A stretch of DNA of 64,000 bases from Nitrospira sp. (GTDB lineage: Bacteria; Nitrospirota; Nitrospiria; Nitrospirales; Nitrospiraceae): NCBI GenBank assembly GCA_009594865.1, contig VOPT01000040.1:1-64000 (forward strand), given 5' to 3'. Shown here piece by piece: positions 16,145-23,671 of the stretch. The notes under the pieces were generated by a model. That model made no database searches and was not told where the DNA came from. It saw nothing but the letters and a program-made list of their open reading frames with translations. Both the position numbers and the translations under genes were made by a program. Position 1 is the stretch's first letter. Each line of letters begins with the position of its first letter.

Positions 16145-16801
16145 CTATTTCTGCCGCTTGCCCTGTCCCTTCTTTCGCCGTTGCGCTTCTCGCATCCGCT
16201 TGCGGGAGATCTTTAGCCCAATCCATCCCACAATAGCAACAGCCGCAACCCCTAGCCCGTACAACAACCACCGCGGAGGACCAAGGTCGCGCTCGCACCC
16301 ACTTCCGAAATCGACTCGAAGCTTACGTTCCGTCTCCAGATCGTTCGGGTCGAACTGGATCTTAAAATTCTTCTGCTCCCCGCCACCTTCGACCAACAGC
16401 GGGTCGCCGACGTTATCATTATGCAGATGCAGGGTGACTTTGTAGTATCCGTCACCGTCTGTCGTCACAGTCTGGCCGACCGTAATCCGCGTATCCTTGA
16501 CCAGCACCTCGACGTTGACGGCGGGCCGACCGTCCTTGCCGCACATAAACCCTTCGACGGTAAATCGATGGTCGGCGGCGTGACTGGCAAACAGGATCGA
16601 CGGCACGCAGAGCGTCGCGATCAGACCCCAAACCAGCACGATATGCCGGGCGGTATTCTTACTAATCGCTCTCCGCCCCCGCATACGTTCGATCCGTGCC
16701 GGACTGCTTTTCAGCCTCACAAACATCCCGCCCAGAGCCTGTTTACGAGAGGCTTCCTCGACACGGACTCGCCCCAAATTTGAGGCCGACTCTTCTAGCA
16801 T
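16145..16801 (-). CDS. Membrane-anchored beta-sandwich protein of unknown function
   Basis: The 218-residue product is not assigned to a named family. The ATG at 16801 follows a strong AGAGGGGGGG ribosome-binding site; shorter starts at 16726 and 16684 are possible. A signal-type segment (HIVLVWGLIATLCVPSILFASHA) is followed by a domain with carboxypeptidase-regulatory or transthyretin-like features (VEGFMCGKDGRPAVNVEVLVKD, TTDGDGYYKVTLHLH). A C-terminal helix (LLYGLGVAAVAIVGWIGL) ends in a very basic tail. This suggests a periplasmic beta domain held by the C-terminal helix with the tail in the cytoplasm. Confidence 0.6.
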   Translation of the reverse strand: MLEESASNLGRVRVEEASRKQALGGMFVRLKSSPARIERMRGRRAISKNTARHIVLVWGLIATLCVPSILFASHAADHRFTVEGFMCGKDGRPAVNVEVLVKDTRITVGQTVTTDGDGYYKVTLHLHNDNVGDPLLVEGGGEQKNFKIQFDPNDLETERKLRVDFGSGCERDLGPPRWLLYGLGVAAVAIVGWIGLKISRKRMREAQRRKKGQGKRQK

Positions 16802-16968
16802 AGCCCCCCCTCTTTGTCAACAAATGGATGGAGTCAAACGGAGGGACTACCGATGAAATACGCACCGGAGATCGCGGCTGCGCGAGGAGAGAAGTCGCAC
16901 GACTGGCGAAGAGGAGAACGCGAACGGCACATCACGAGCACGGAGTCGTGCATCAGTGAAACCACCAC
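16802..16968. other. Intergenic stretch without a recognised gene
   Basis: It contains the ribosome-binding site of the 16145-16801 gene next to 16802. No repeat, RNA gene or convincing hairpin with a T tract was found. Confidence 0.4.
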
Positions 16969-17358
16969 TTAGAGATGACCGCGCGATTGAGCTTCCGCCG
17001 CGGCGCGATCGATGTCCTTGCGTCGTTCCGATTCCTTCTTGGCGATCCAGGCTTCCCAGGATTTGCCTGTGGCCGTATCTTCACCCGTGAAGGCAATCGC
17101 CGTCACCTCTGAATAGGGGATGGTCATGGTCCCGCTGCTGGTGGAGGGAAACACTTCGATGGTGGGCTGATCCCCTGACGCCGTTCGATTGAAGAGGTAC
17201 CCGCTCACCTGACCACCGGATTTCAGGTCGACCGTGATATCCCCCCGGTAATCAAAAGCCAGTTCGATCGCCTCGCTCAGTTCAGTGAGGGATGTCGGCC
17301 GGAAGACCCGGCCTTCAAGGCTGCCGGTCTCGGGCGCGTGATATTTCGCGTCAGTCAT
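16969..17358 (-). CDS. Small hypothetical protein downstream of hpnH
   Basis: The ATG at 17358 gives 129 residues; the longer frame to 17571 runs into hpnH and was rejected. There is no signal peptide or transmembrane helix. The middle region (GDITVDLKSGGQVSGYLFNR, IPYSEVTAIAFTGEDTATGKSW) has alternating strands that recall an Sm-like or small beta-barrel fold. The C-terminus is a charged helix (EAWIAKKESERRKDIDRAAAEAQS). It lies 95 bp after hpnH on the same strand, so a role linked to hopanoid side-chain synthesis is possible but unproven. Confidence 0.6.
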   Translation of the reverse strand: MTDAKYHAPETGSLEGRVFRPTSLTELSEAIELAFDYRGDITVDLKSGGQVSGYLFNRTASGDQPTIEVFPSTSSGTMTIPYSEVTAIAFTGEDTATGKSWEAWIAKKESERRKDIDRAAAEAQSRGHL

Positions 17359-17453
17359 AAACGTCTCGTTTTGCAAAAGGGTGACGGTGAAGCATTCGGC
17401 CGGCTCGCGACCGAACGCCTCACCATGGCGACCGCTATACCGATGGATGCCGG

Positions 17454-18470
17454 CTATCGCGCATTCGGCATGAGCGTAATCTTGACCGTCTTCGTGAAAC
17501 CGGACAAGGACCCGAAGGTGTCCTCCACCGCCGAGGCCTCGTACCCGCAATGCACCATGCAGTCCGCGCATTTCTCATTGCGGCCCGTGCCGTAAGAATC
17601 CCAATCGGTCTTCTCCATGAGCTCTCGAAAACTGGACGCATACCCCTCTTGCAACAAGTAGCAGGGGCGCTGCCACCCGAAGACGTTGTAGGTCGGGTTC
17701 CCCCACGGCGTGCACTGATACTCGCGCTTGCCCATGAGGAACTCCAGAAACAAGGGGGACTGATTGAACTGCCATCCGCGTTTCCGATTGCTAAGGATCT
17801 TCGAGAACAGTTCGGTAGTCCGGCTCCGTTTCAGAAAATGCTGTTGATCCGGGGCCTTTTGATAGCTGTACCCCGGCGAAATCATCATGCCTTCGACGCC
17901 GAGCCCCATCATCTCATCAAAAAATTTCCGCACGCGCTCTGGATTGGCGTCGTCGAATAACGTCGTGTTGGTCGTAACCCGATGGCCCCGCTTCAACGCC
18001 GCCTTGATGGCCTTCACAGCCACGTCGTAGACCCCATCGCGACAGACCGCGAGATCGTGCTCATCTCGCAGCCCGTCCATATGAACGCTGAACGTCAGGA
18101 ATTTTGATGCCGGGTACTCATCGAGCTTCCGTTCCATCAAAATGGCGTTCGTGCAGAGATACACGTACTTCTTCCGCTCGACGAGACCGCGCACGATTTC
18201 GGGCATTTCCGGATGAATCAGCGGTTCACCGCCGGGAATACTGATGATCGGGGCGTCGCACTCATCGGCTGCGGCCCAGCATTGCGCCGGGGTCAACCGC
18301 TTATCCAGCACATGATCCGGATATTGAATCTTGCCGCACCCCGCGCAGGCGAGATTGCAGCGAAACAGGGGCTCGAGCATGAGCACGAGCGGATACCGTT
18401 TGACCCCCCGGAGTTTCTGGGTCAACACGTACTTGGTCACTGTATACATCTGGGAGACTGGAACAGCCAT
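17454..18470 (-). CDS. hpnH: Adenosyl-hopene transferase HpnH (radical SAM)
   Basis: HpnH attaches the 5'-deoxyadenosyl group of SAM to diploptene, the first step of C35 hopanoid side-chain synthesis. The 338-residue protein starts with the typical MAVPVSQ segment and has the radical SAM cluster motif C38-x3-C42-x2-C45 (CNLACAGC), followed by SIPGGEPLIHPE, the GGE motif that binds the SAM amino group. The C-terminal region has more cysteines (KCADCMVHCGYE). The cyclase gene shc and hpnG lie 32 kb away in this window, so the hopanoid genes are split over two loci. Confidence 0.92.
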   Translation of the reverse strand: MAVPVSQMYTVTKYVLTQKLRGVKRYPLVLMLEPLFRCNLACAGCGKIQYPDHVLDKRLTPAQCWAAADECDAPIISIPGGEPLIHPEMPEIVRGLVERKKYVYLCTNAILMERKLDEYPASKFLTFSVHMDGLRDEHDLAVCRDGVYDVAVKAIKAALKRGHRVTTNTTLFDDANPERVRKFFDEMMGLGVEGMMISPGYSYQKAPDQQHFLKRSRTTELFSKILSNRKRGWQFNQSPLFLEFLMGKREYQCTPWGNPTYNVFGWQRPCYLLQEGYASSFRELMEKTDWDSYGTGRNEKCADCMVHCGYEASAVEDTFGSLSGFTKTVKITLMPNAR

Positions 18471-18579
18471 CCCGTTCTCCTATTCTGGTAAATGTGAATG
18501 TGAGTAACGACTGAGACTTCCGGCCTTCGAGCAGAGAAATCGCGCGGATTCTACCATTGCGATTGAAAAATCGTCAATT

Positions 18580-19809
18580 TCACGTAGGCGTCGACATCCG
18601 GCGAACTCGAGCACGATAGTCGAGAAAGAAGGCGGTGAATGTACCGATGACCAGCGCCAACACGCCGGCCACGACGGTGTTGAGCAAGACTCGTGGACGA
18701 GTCCGTTTATCGGCCGGTATGGCCGGATCCAACACTTGCACGGTTGGAGTATCCCGGGCCTCGGCAATCTTTGCCTGCTCATGCTGCGACGTCAACAACG
18801 TGAAAATAGTCTCCTGAACCTTCACCTGCCGGAAGAGCCGGCCGAATTGTAGCGCCAAATCAGGCACAGCAACCATGGCCGGATGGAGGCGATCGCTCGA
18901 CAAGATGCCCTTCGCGTCCTTCCCTGACCCCATGGTGGCCAGCTGCTTCTTGAGCTCGTCAACATTCGACCGGATTCTAGCAAGATCGGGATTGTCCGGC
19001 GACAGATAGCCACCCATGACCTGCATTTGGACTTCCTGTGCCGTGATCTGCCCTTGAATCATCGCGGCAGCTTCGATCATCACCTTGGCCTGCGCCTCGA
19101 CCGCGACCGTCTTGTTTTTCGTCTGAAAGTCCCGTAACGCCTCCTCGGCCTTCGACATACTTTCCATGGTTTCGCCCAATCGCCGCTCAAGAAACGCCCG
19201 GTTTTGGCCGGCCTTGCTCACTGTCACGGTTCGGTTCAGTCGATCGAGGTTCGCCACATAGAAATTCGCCATATCCGCAGCAACCTGAGGATCTTCATCC
19301 TCCACCGACACCTTGATCACCTTCTCCTTCGTGACAGTGATCCGAAGGTGGTCCTCCAATTCCTTCCTGGTATCGACCATCGTGTTCTCATGATATCGAT
19401 TCATGAGGTCGAATTTCTTAATCACCTCGTCAGCCATCAGACGGGATTTCAAAATCGACACAAACACATCGGTCGGTGTGGTCGGAAGCCCGGGCAACCC
19501 AACACCGAGATTTTGCGCCATGCCGCCGGCAGCGGGGGAGTTCAACAATGCCGATAGCATCCCGCCCTCTTTGGACTCCAGCTGTGGCAAGACAGATGAC
19601 GTGGATTCGTAGATTTTCGGGAGAAGAAGACTGATCGCCAACGTAAGAGCAGTCCCCACCAGAAAGAAACTCGCAATGACCTTTCGTCGAGCAACCAGGA
19701 CATCCCAATAGTCAAACAATGTCACGGACTGGTCGGCAGAGGGAGGTGCCTCAGCCCGATGGCGAGGAGGATCCAGAAGCGCGTGGGGACTATCCGAAGG
19801 CCAATCCAT
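18580..19809 (-). CDS. Wzz/GumC-type polysaccharide chain-length determinant
   Basis: The 409-residue inner-membrane protein has the Wzz layout. The N-terminal helix (about residues 38-60) follows the VTLFDYWDVLVARRK entry motif. A large periplasmic region with coiled-coil character (LERRLGETMESMSKAEEALRDFQTK) comes next. The C-terminal helix follows the Pro-rich VLDPAIPADKRTRPR motif. There is no cytoplasmic tyrosine kinase domain, so it is of the stand-alone type. The ATG at 19809 was preferred to the TTG at 19815. It lies 15 bp after the wza-like stop. Confidence 0.9.
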   Translation of the reverse strand: MDWPSDSPHALLDPPRHRAEAPPSADQSVTLFDYWDVLVARRKVIASFFLVGTALTLAISLLLPKIYESTSSVLPQLESKEGGMLSALLNSPAAGGMAQNLGVGLPGLPTTPTDVFVSILKSRLMADEVIKKFDLMNRYHENTMVDTRKELEDHLRITVTKEKVIKVSVEDEDPQVAADMANFYVANLDRLNRTVTVSKAGQNRAFLERRLGETMESMSKAEEALRDFQTKNKTVAVEAQAKVMIEAAAMIQGQITAQEVQMQVMGGYLSPDNPDLARIRSNVDELKKQLATMGSGKDAKGILSSDRLHPAMVAVPDLALQFGRLFRQVKVQETIFTLLTSQHEQAKIAEARDTPTVQVLDPAIPADKRTRPRVLLNTVVAGVLALVIGTFTAFFLDYRARVRRMSTPT

Positions 19810-19824
19810 AGACAATCCGATCGA

Positions 19825-22440
19825 TTATCGGCCGACCACGGCAATGCCGGCGGCGGTCAGAGCAAGACTGCCGATAATACTGGCCACGGTCTGCCACAAC
19901 GCAAGCTGAGGGGGACGCGCCTCGATTTTTTGTGGCACCACGATGGTATCTCCCGGGCGCATTTCCTTTGCCGAGAGATAGGAGGAGTCCGTCGTCCCAT
20001 TTGCCCGCATGACGTACATCTCACGCTTGTTCGCATCTTCGGTGACACCACCGGCTTGGCGCAAATAGTCATTCAGATCCAAGCCTGGCCGATAGACCAC
20101 CGACGTAGGATTCTTGACGGAACCAATAATCCCGATCGTTTGTGGCGGGGTCGGAATGGTAATGCGGTCCCGCGACTCCAAAATGATATCGTCTTCGGTG
20201 CCTTCCAGACGTTCGATCGAATCCAAACTCACAATGACACGGCCCAATTCGATCCGTGAGGCGGTCGCCTCGAGCTGCTGGAGACGCAAGGCCAGCACCT
20301 GCTGCTCCGCCATGGCGCCACTTGCCCCCGCCATGACGCTCAACCCGGCGGTGCCAGCCGCGATTCCGGCCGATTGCGCCGTTAATCGCTGACGCTCGGC
20401 GGCGATAAACCGATCCAGTTCGGCCTGCTGTTTCACCTTGACCGACTCCCGCACCAGGACGATGCCGTTCGGAAACGCATTCGGCGTAAAGCCGCCGGAT
20501 CGTTTCAACACCGAGCTCAACCGCTCGCCGATCTCAATAGTGAAGTATCCTGCCCGCCGAACTTCCCCTTCCACCAACACCAGAGCCGGGGCGCGCATTT
20601 GGCTCGAGATGACCACCTGGTCCAATCGATTCAACACATGATTGTCGGACTCCCGCCCTTCAAAGACCGCTGTGGGACTGAAGGGAATAACCTTCGTCAG
20701 ATACGTGGCCGGATCGGTCCGAACGATTTCGGCACGATCGGCATACGCATCAACCGTGAGTTGTTCGGGAGTGAGGATATCTTTCACGTGCATCCCGGCT
20801 CGAAATTCATACGGCCCAGGGCTCTTCACTGCACCGACGAGACTCACCACGTTCACCACCTGAGTAGGCAACGTCGCGATTCGAATATAATCACCGTCCA
20901 TGAGGAGGGGATCTCCTCCCTCGACCCCGAGACGGCTTTTCTCTTGCCCCTGCGACGCAAGCGCCCGCACGAGATCCACATCGATCATATTGCGCTCTTT
21001 CAACGCCGGATCCTGGCGGAATAGATGGCAGCGCTGGCGGTCGGATAACGGTGTCAGGCCTCCGGCCAAGGTCAGCAATTCGGTCAACCGGGTGCCCGGC
21101 TTCAATTCATAAATCGCCGGCCGTTTAACCGATCCACTGATGGCGACCACCGGCCCGAGCGGCGGGACCAAGACCACATCGCCGGCCTGAAGCCGGTTGT
21201 CCTGTCGCCGGTCTCCCTGAAGCAAAAAGTCATATAAATCCAACTGTCCCACCGTTTTTCCGTCCCGCATGATCCGGACCTGTCGCAGAGACCCAGATCG
21301 GGACGGTCCGCAGGCGGCATAAATGGCATTCGAGGCCGTCGCTAACGCACTCAGCTCATAGGCTCCCGGCCGCGCCACTTCGCCGACCACATACACCTTC
21401 ATGGTCCGGATGCGGGCCATCGACACGTGCAATTCAAAACGCTTCAACAGCAGGCTCAAGCGAGCATGAATCGTCCGCTCCGCCTGCGAAAAGGTTTGGC
21501 CGCCGACCGGAATGGCACCGACTTGCGGAATCACGACCATCCCGTCGCGTTCGACCGGTGCGATATAGCTACGATTGAAGTTTTGATCCGGCACATTCCA
21601 AATGTGGACGGCCAGCGAATCCTGCGGGCCAATCACATAGTCCGGTCCAACCGGCACATCCTGAAGCGACGTGAACCCGCCGGCATGTGCGTCAAAAAAA
21701 TCATAGCCGAACTGCTTTAAGCGACTTTTGATCCCTTGCAGCACCGAAAATTGCGCAAAGGCCTCTTCGACAGAAAAGTCTTGATGCCGTAAGAGCTCCG
21801 CCGTAAAGGGCTTTTGCTCTACCTGCTGTTTTTGTTGATTGAGCTGAGCTTGAAACTGCCCCGGCATGCCGCCCACTGCCCCCTGCACCGCCGATTGCAG
21901 CCCGTTGAGCTGAGAAACACCCTTCTTTTCCCGCTCCACCTGACTCTGCAACTCCAGGCCACGTTTTTCTTTTTCGGCCTGCAGCCGTTCGAGTTGCCGG
22001 TCACGCTCTTCCTCCTCTTGTCGCATACGTTGTTCGACCGAGGTCGGAAGCAAACTATTCGCCGCCATGGGCCAGTAATCGTTCAGGTTCGGCACCGTGT
22101 TTTCTGGCGACAGGTCTGGTGCCGTCGGAGTCGGACAAGGCGCATGCTGAGGAACAATTGGCTGGGTCGCCGTCGGGTTGGTCACAATGGCCTGTCCCGG
22201 AGGGGTCGGCAATCCATAATTTCCAAACGGTAGAAAGGGGGATAGTTGGTTGCTGATCGAAGGGCTGACAGATGAACCGGATGGAGATGAAGGAATCACA
22301 GGATTCGTGAGCGTCTGCGCGAGCAACGACGGTGGCAGGACCATACCGCCTACCAACAACCAGATCACCGCATTCATCCACCGGCCTGCTCTTCGCCCAC
22401 TATAAACACGGGGCGCACGCCATGGCAGTGACATATGCAT
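19825..22440 (-). CDS. Wza-type polysaccharide export outer-membrane protein
   Basis: The 871-residue secreted protein carries the Poly_export domain (VGPDYVIGPQDSLAVHIWNVPD) followed by several SLBB repeats (for example KVYVVGEVARPGAYEL, VVAISGSVKRPAIYEL, VVNVVSLVGAVKSPGPYEF and IGIIGSVKNPTSVVYRPG). It has a hydrophobic helix at the end (QTVASIIGSLALTAAGIAVV). It is longer than Wza because of an N-terminal Gln/Glu-rich coiled region (about residues 135-215) and a mid-protein Ala-rich segment. It should form the outer-membrane exit pore for the polysaccharide made by the genes upstream. Confidence 0.92.
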   Translation of the reverse strand: MHMSLPWRAPRVYSGRRAGRWMNAVIWLLVGGMVLPPSLLAQTLTNPVIPSSPSGSSVSPSISNQLSPFLPFGNYGLPTPPGQAIVTNPTATQPIVPQHAPCPTPTAPDLSPENTVPNLNDYWPMAANSLLPTSVEQRMRQEEEERDRQLERLQAEKEKRGLELQSQVEREKKGVSQLNGLQSAVQGAVGGMPGQFQAQLNQQKQQVEQKPFTAELLRHQDFSVEEAFAQFSVLQGIKSRLKQFGYDFFDAHAGGFTSLQDVPVGPDYVIGPQDSLAVHIWNVPDQNFNRSYIAPVERDGMVVIPQVGAIPVGGQTFSQAERTIHARLSLLLKRFELHVSMARIRTMKVYVVGEVARPGAYELSALATASNAIYAACGPSRSGSLRQVRIMRDGKTVGQLDLYDFLLQGDRRQDNRLQAGDVVLVPPLGPVVAISGSVKRPAIYELKPGTRLTELLTLAGGLTPLSDRQRCHLFRQDPALKERNMIDVDLVRALASQGQEKSRLGVEGGDPLLMDGDYIRIATLPTQVVNVVSLVGAVKSPGPYEFRAGMHVKDILTPEQLTVDAYADRAEIVRTDPATYLTKVIPFSPTAVFEGRESDNHVLNRLDQVVISSQMRAPALVLVEGEVRRAGYFTIEIGERLSSVLKRSGGFTPNAFPNGIVLVRESVKVKQQAELDRFIAAERQRLTAQSAGIAAGTAGLSVMAGASGAMAEQQVLALRLQQLEATASRIELGRVIVSLDSIERLEGTEDDIILESRDRITIPTPPQTIGIIGSVKNPTSVVYRPGLDLNDYLRQAGGVTEDANKREMYVMRANGTTDSSYLSAKEMRPGDTIVVPQKIEARPPQLALWQTVASIIGSLALTAAGIAVVGR

Positions 22441-22528
22441 ATCGTTCCAACAATCCCGCCTGTGGATAACGACTGTAGGTTCTAATCCAAAGTCACCGGC
22501 TCAGTCAATCGAGGCCGGAACCAGGTAC

Positions 22529-22629
22529 TGTCCTAATTAGGACACTTGCTACTGAGATTAGGACACTTCACCACAAGCCATGACAGCTTGCGTGTGGCAA
22601 TAGACGTACCTCGAAGGTCAAATTAGGAC
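22529..22629. repeat. Cluster of TTAGGACA repeats, left side of the vapBC island
   Basis: TGTCCTAATTAGGACA at 22529-22544 is a perfect 16-bp palindrome. TTAGGACACTT occurs at 22537 and again at 22558, and AATTAGGACAGTT starts at 22621. No gene lies between 22441 and 22689. Confidence 0.7.
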
Positions 22630-22689
22630 AGTTGGAAAGGCAGATGAGGACGCAGGAGTGGGCACGAGAAGGCAAGGGGCAGTAGCGTG

Positions 22690-23091
22690 CTAGACGGGGA
22701 GAACGTGGCGAACAATGACCTGGGAAATGTTCTGAAAATCGCGGTCTGAGGTGAGGATGGGAAGCCCGTGCTGCATGGCGCTGGCAGCAATCCAGATATC
22801 GTTAGCGGCAACCGGGGTGCCGGCCTTTTTCAATGCCACGCGAATGGTCGCGTACCGTTCCGACGTCTCTTCGTCCACGATCAGCACGCTGACGCGCGAG
22901 GATTCCAAAAACATTTGTAACTCACGCTCATTGCTTTCGCGTTTACTCCCCTGGAGAAAGCCCGCGCGAAGCTCTCCGAGGACAATCGGACTGAGCCATA
23001 TCTCTTCGGCGTGAGAAAGGATCTCAAGCACCTCGGGGTGTCTTTTCTTGAACGCGATATAGGCGGAGCTATCCAGAAGCAGCCGGGTCAT
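22690..23091 (-). CDS. vapC: VapC-type PIN-domain toxin
   Basis: The 133-residue PIN-domain ribonuclease is predicted to cleave RNA when free of its antitoxin. The acidic residues of the active site are visible: D7 in LLLDSSAY, E in LGELRAGF, D in ANDIWIAA and D in TSDRDF. Its ATG overlaps the antitoxin stop by 4 bp (ATGA), the usual coupling in such pairs. It is bounded by inverted repeats and sits inside an otherwise continuous exopolysaccharide locus, which points to insertion by a mobile element. Confidence 0.93.
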   Translation of the reverse strand: MTRLLLDSSAYIAFKKRHPEVLEILSHAEEIWLSPIVLGELRAGFLQGSKRESNERELQMFLESSRVSVLIVDEETSERYATIRVALKKAGTPVAANDIWIAASAMQHGLPILTSDRDFQNISQVIVRHVLPV

Positions 23092-23348
23092 TTCCAGAAC
23101 TCTGGATCAATCGTGCGTTGCTCGGCAATGAGGGCTTCGAAGGTGGCGGCCTCTTCCTTCGTCCAGGTTCCGGCGAGATGATCCAGATCGTGATAGCGGA
23201 TCGGCGATTTCTTTTTTTCCTTGCCCCCAACCGATTCTTCCAACAACTCGATGACCGCCTTATTCACGCTCGTCTTCTTCTGTTTGGCTCGCTGTTGAAC
23301 CGTACGGGCAACGTCGGGTGGAAGGTTCCGTAACGTAATCGCTTTCAT
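23088..23348 (-). CDS. vapB: VapB/FitA-type ribbon-helix-helix antitoxin
   Basis: The 86-residue protein has an N-terminal ribbon-helix-helix DNA-binding segment (AITLRNLPPDVARTVQQRAK, SVNKAVIELLEE). A Lys-rich linker and a C-terminal tail that should wrap the toxin (DHLAGTWTKEEAATFEALI) follow. It should repress its own promoter; an inverted repeat suited to an RHH dimer pair lies at 23364-23391. Confidence 0.9.
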   Translation of the reverse strand: MKAITLRNLPPDVARTVQQRAKQKKTSVNKAVIELLEESVGGKEKKKSPIRYHDLDHLAGTWTKEEAATFEALIAEQRTIDPEFWK

Positions 23349-23363
23349 GACGTCGTGCCTCCA

Positions 23364-23421
23364 TGCATCACAGATGCCTCACAGTGATGCACAGTATACC
23401 GCAGCGAACCTGACGCGTCAA
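23364..23421 (-). promoter_or_regulatory. vapBC promoter and operator
   Basis: On the minus strand TTGACG (23421-23416) and TATACT (23398-23393) are 17 bp apart. Immediately downstream lie two inverted arms, TGCATCAC at 23364-23371 and GTGATGCA at 23384-23391, with a 12-bp spacer. The arms cover the transcription start, which fits autorepression by VapB. Confidence 0.75.
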
Positions 23422-23556
23422 AACACGTGGGGCCACGGGTTCTGTTCTCATGAGGCTATACAGGGTTGGGATCAGGACGCGTCATACCAGATTACCGCAA
23501 ATTGCGTGTAACATGGCATTAGACTGATCGGTCGACTGAGGACCGTTTAGGCAGAT

Positions 23557-23653
23557 AAATAGGACACACCTACATCTTGTCCTCATTTAGAGCGGCCGAT
23601 GAAATAAGGACAGTCTGATTCACGTGAGGACAGCTCAGGGTAAATTAGGACAG
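23557..23653. repeat. Cluster of TAGGACA-like repeats, right side of the vapBC island
   Basis: Degenerate copies AAATAGGACAC (23557), AAATAAGGACAG (about 23602), GTGAGGACAG (about 23625) and AAATTAGGACAG (23642) are present, plus an inverted CTTGTCCTCATTTAG at about 23576. The stretch 23422-23556 shows no gene or RNA. Confidence 0.6.
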
Positions 23654-23671
23654 CACCCGGAACCAGATCAG

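Larger units (their letters stand above)
22515..23666. mobile_element. Putative transposase-less element carrying vapBC, with inverted end repeats
   Basis: The left end (22515-22540) and the reverse complement of the right end (23666-23641) match at 19 of 26 positions. They share GGTnCTGTCCTAATT, with one mismatch at n. The span of about 1.15 kb holds only the vapBC pair and non-coding DNA and interrupts a run of exopolysaccharide genes. Inside each end are further degenerate copies of TTAGGACA. No transposase is present, so it would depend on one in trans, or be a decayed insertion. Target-site duplications were not evident. Confidence 0.5.

Noticed and set aside
22441..23671. CRISPR array from the repeated TTAGGACA motifs
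   Set aside because: Copies are short, unevenly spaced, in both orientations and without uniform spacers.
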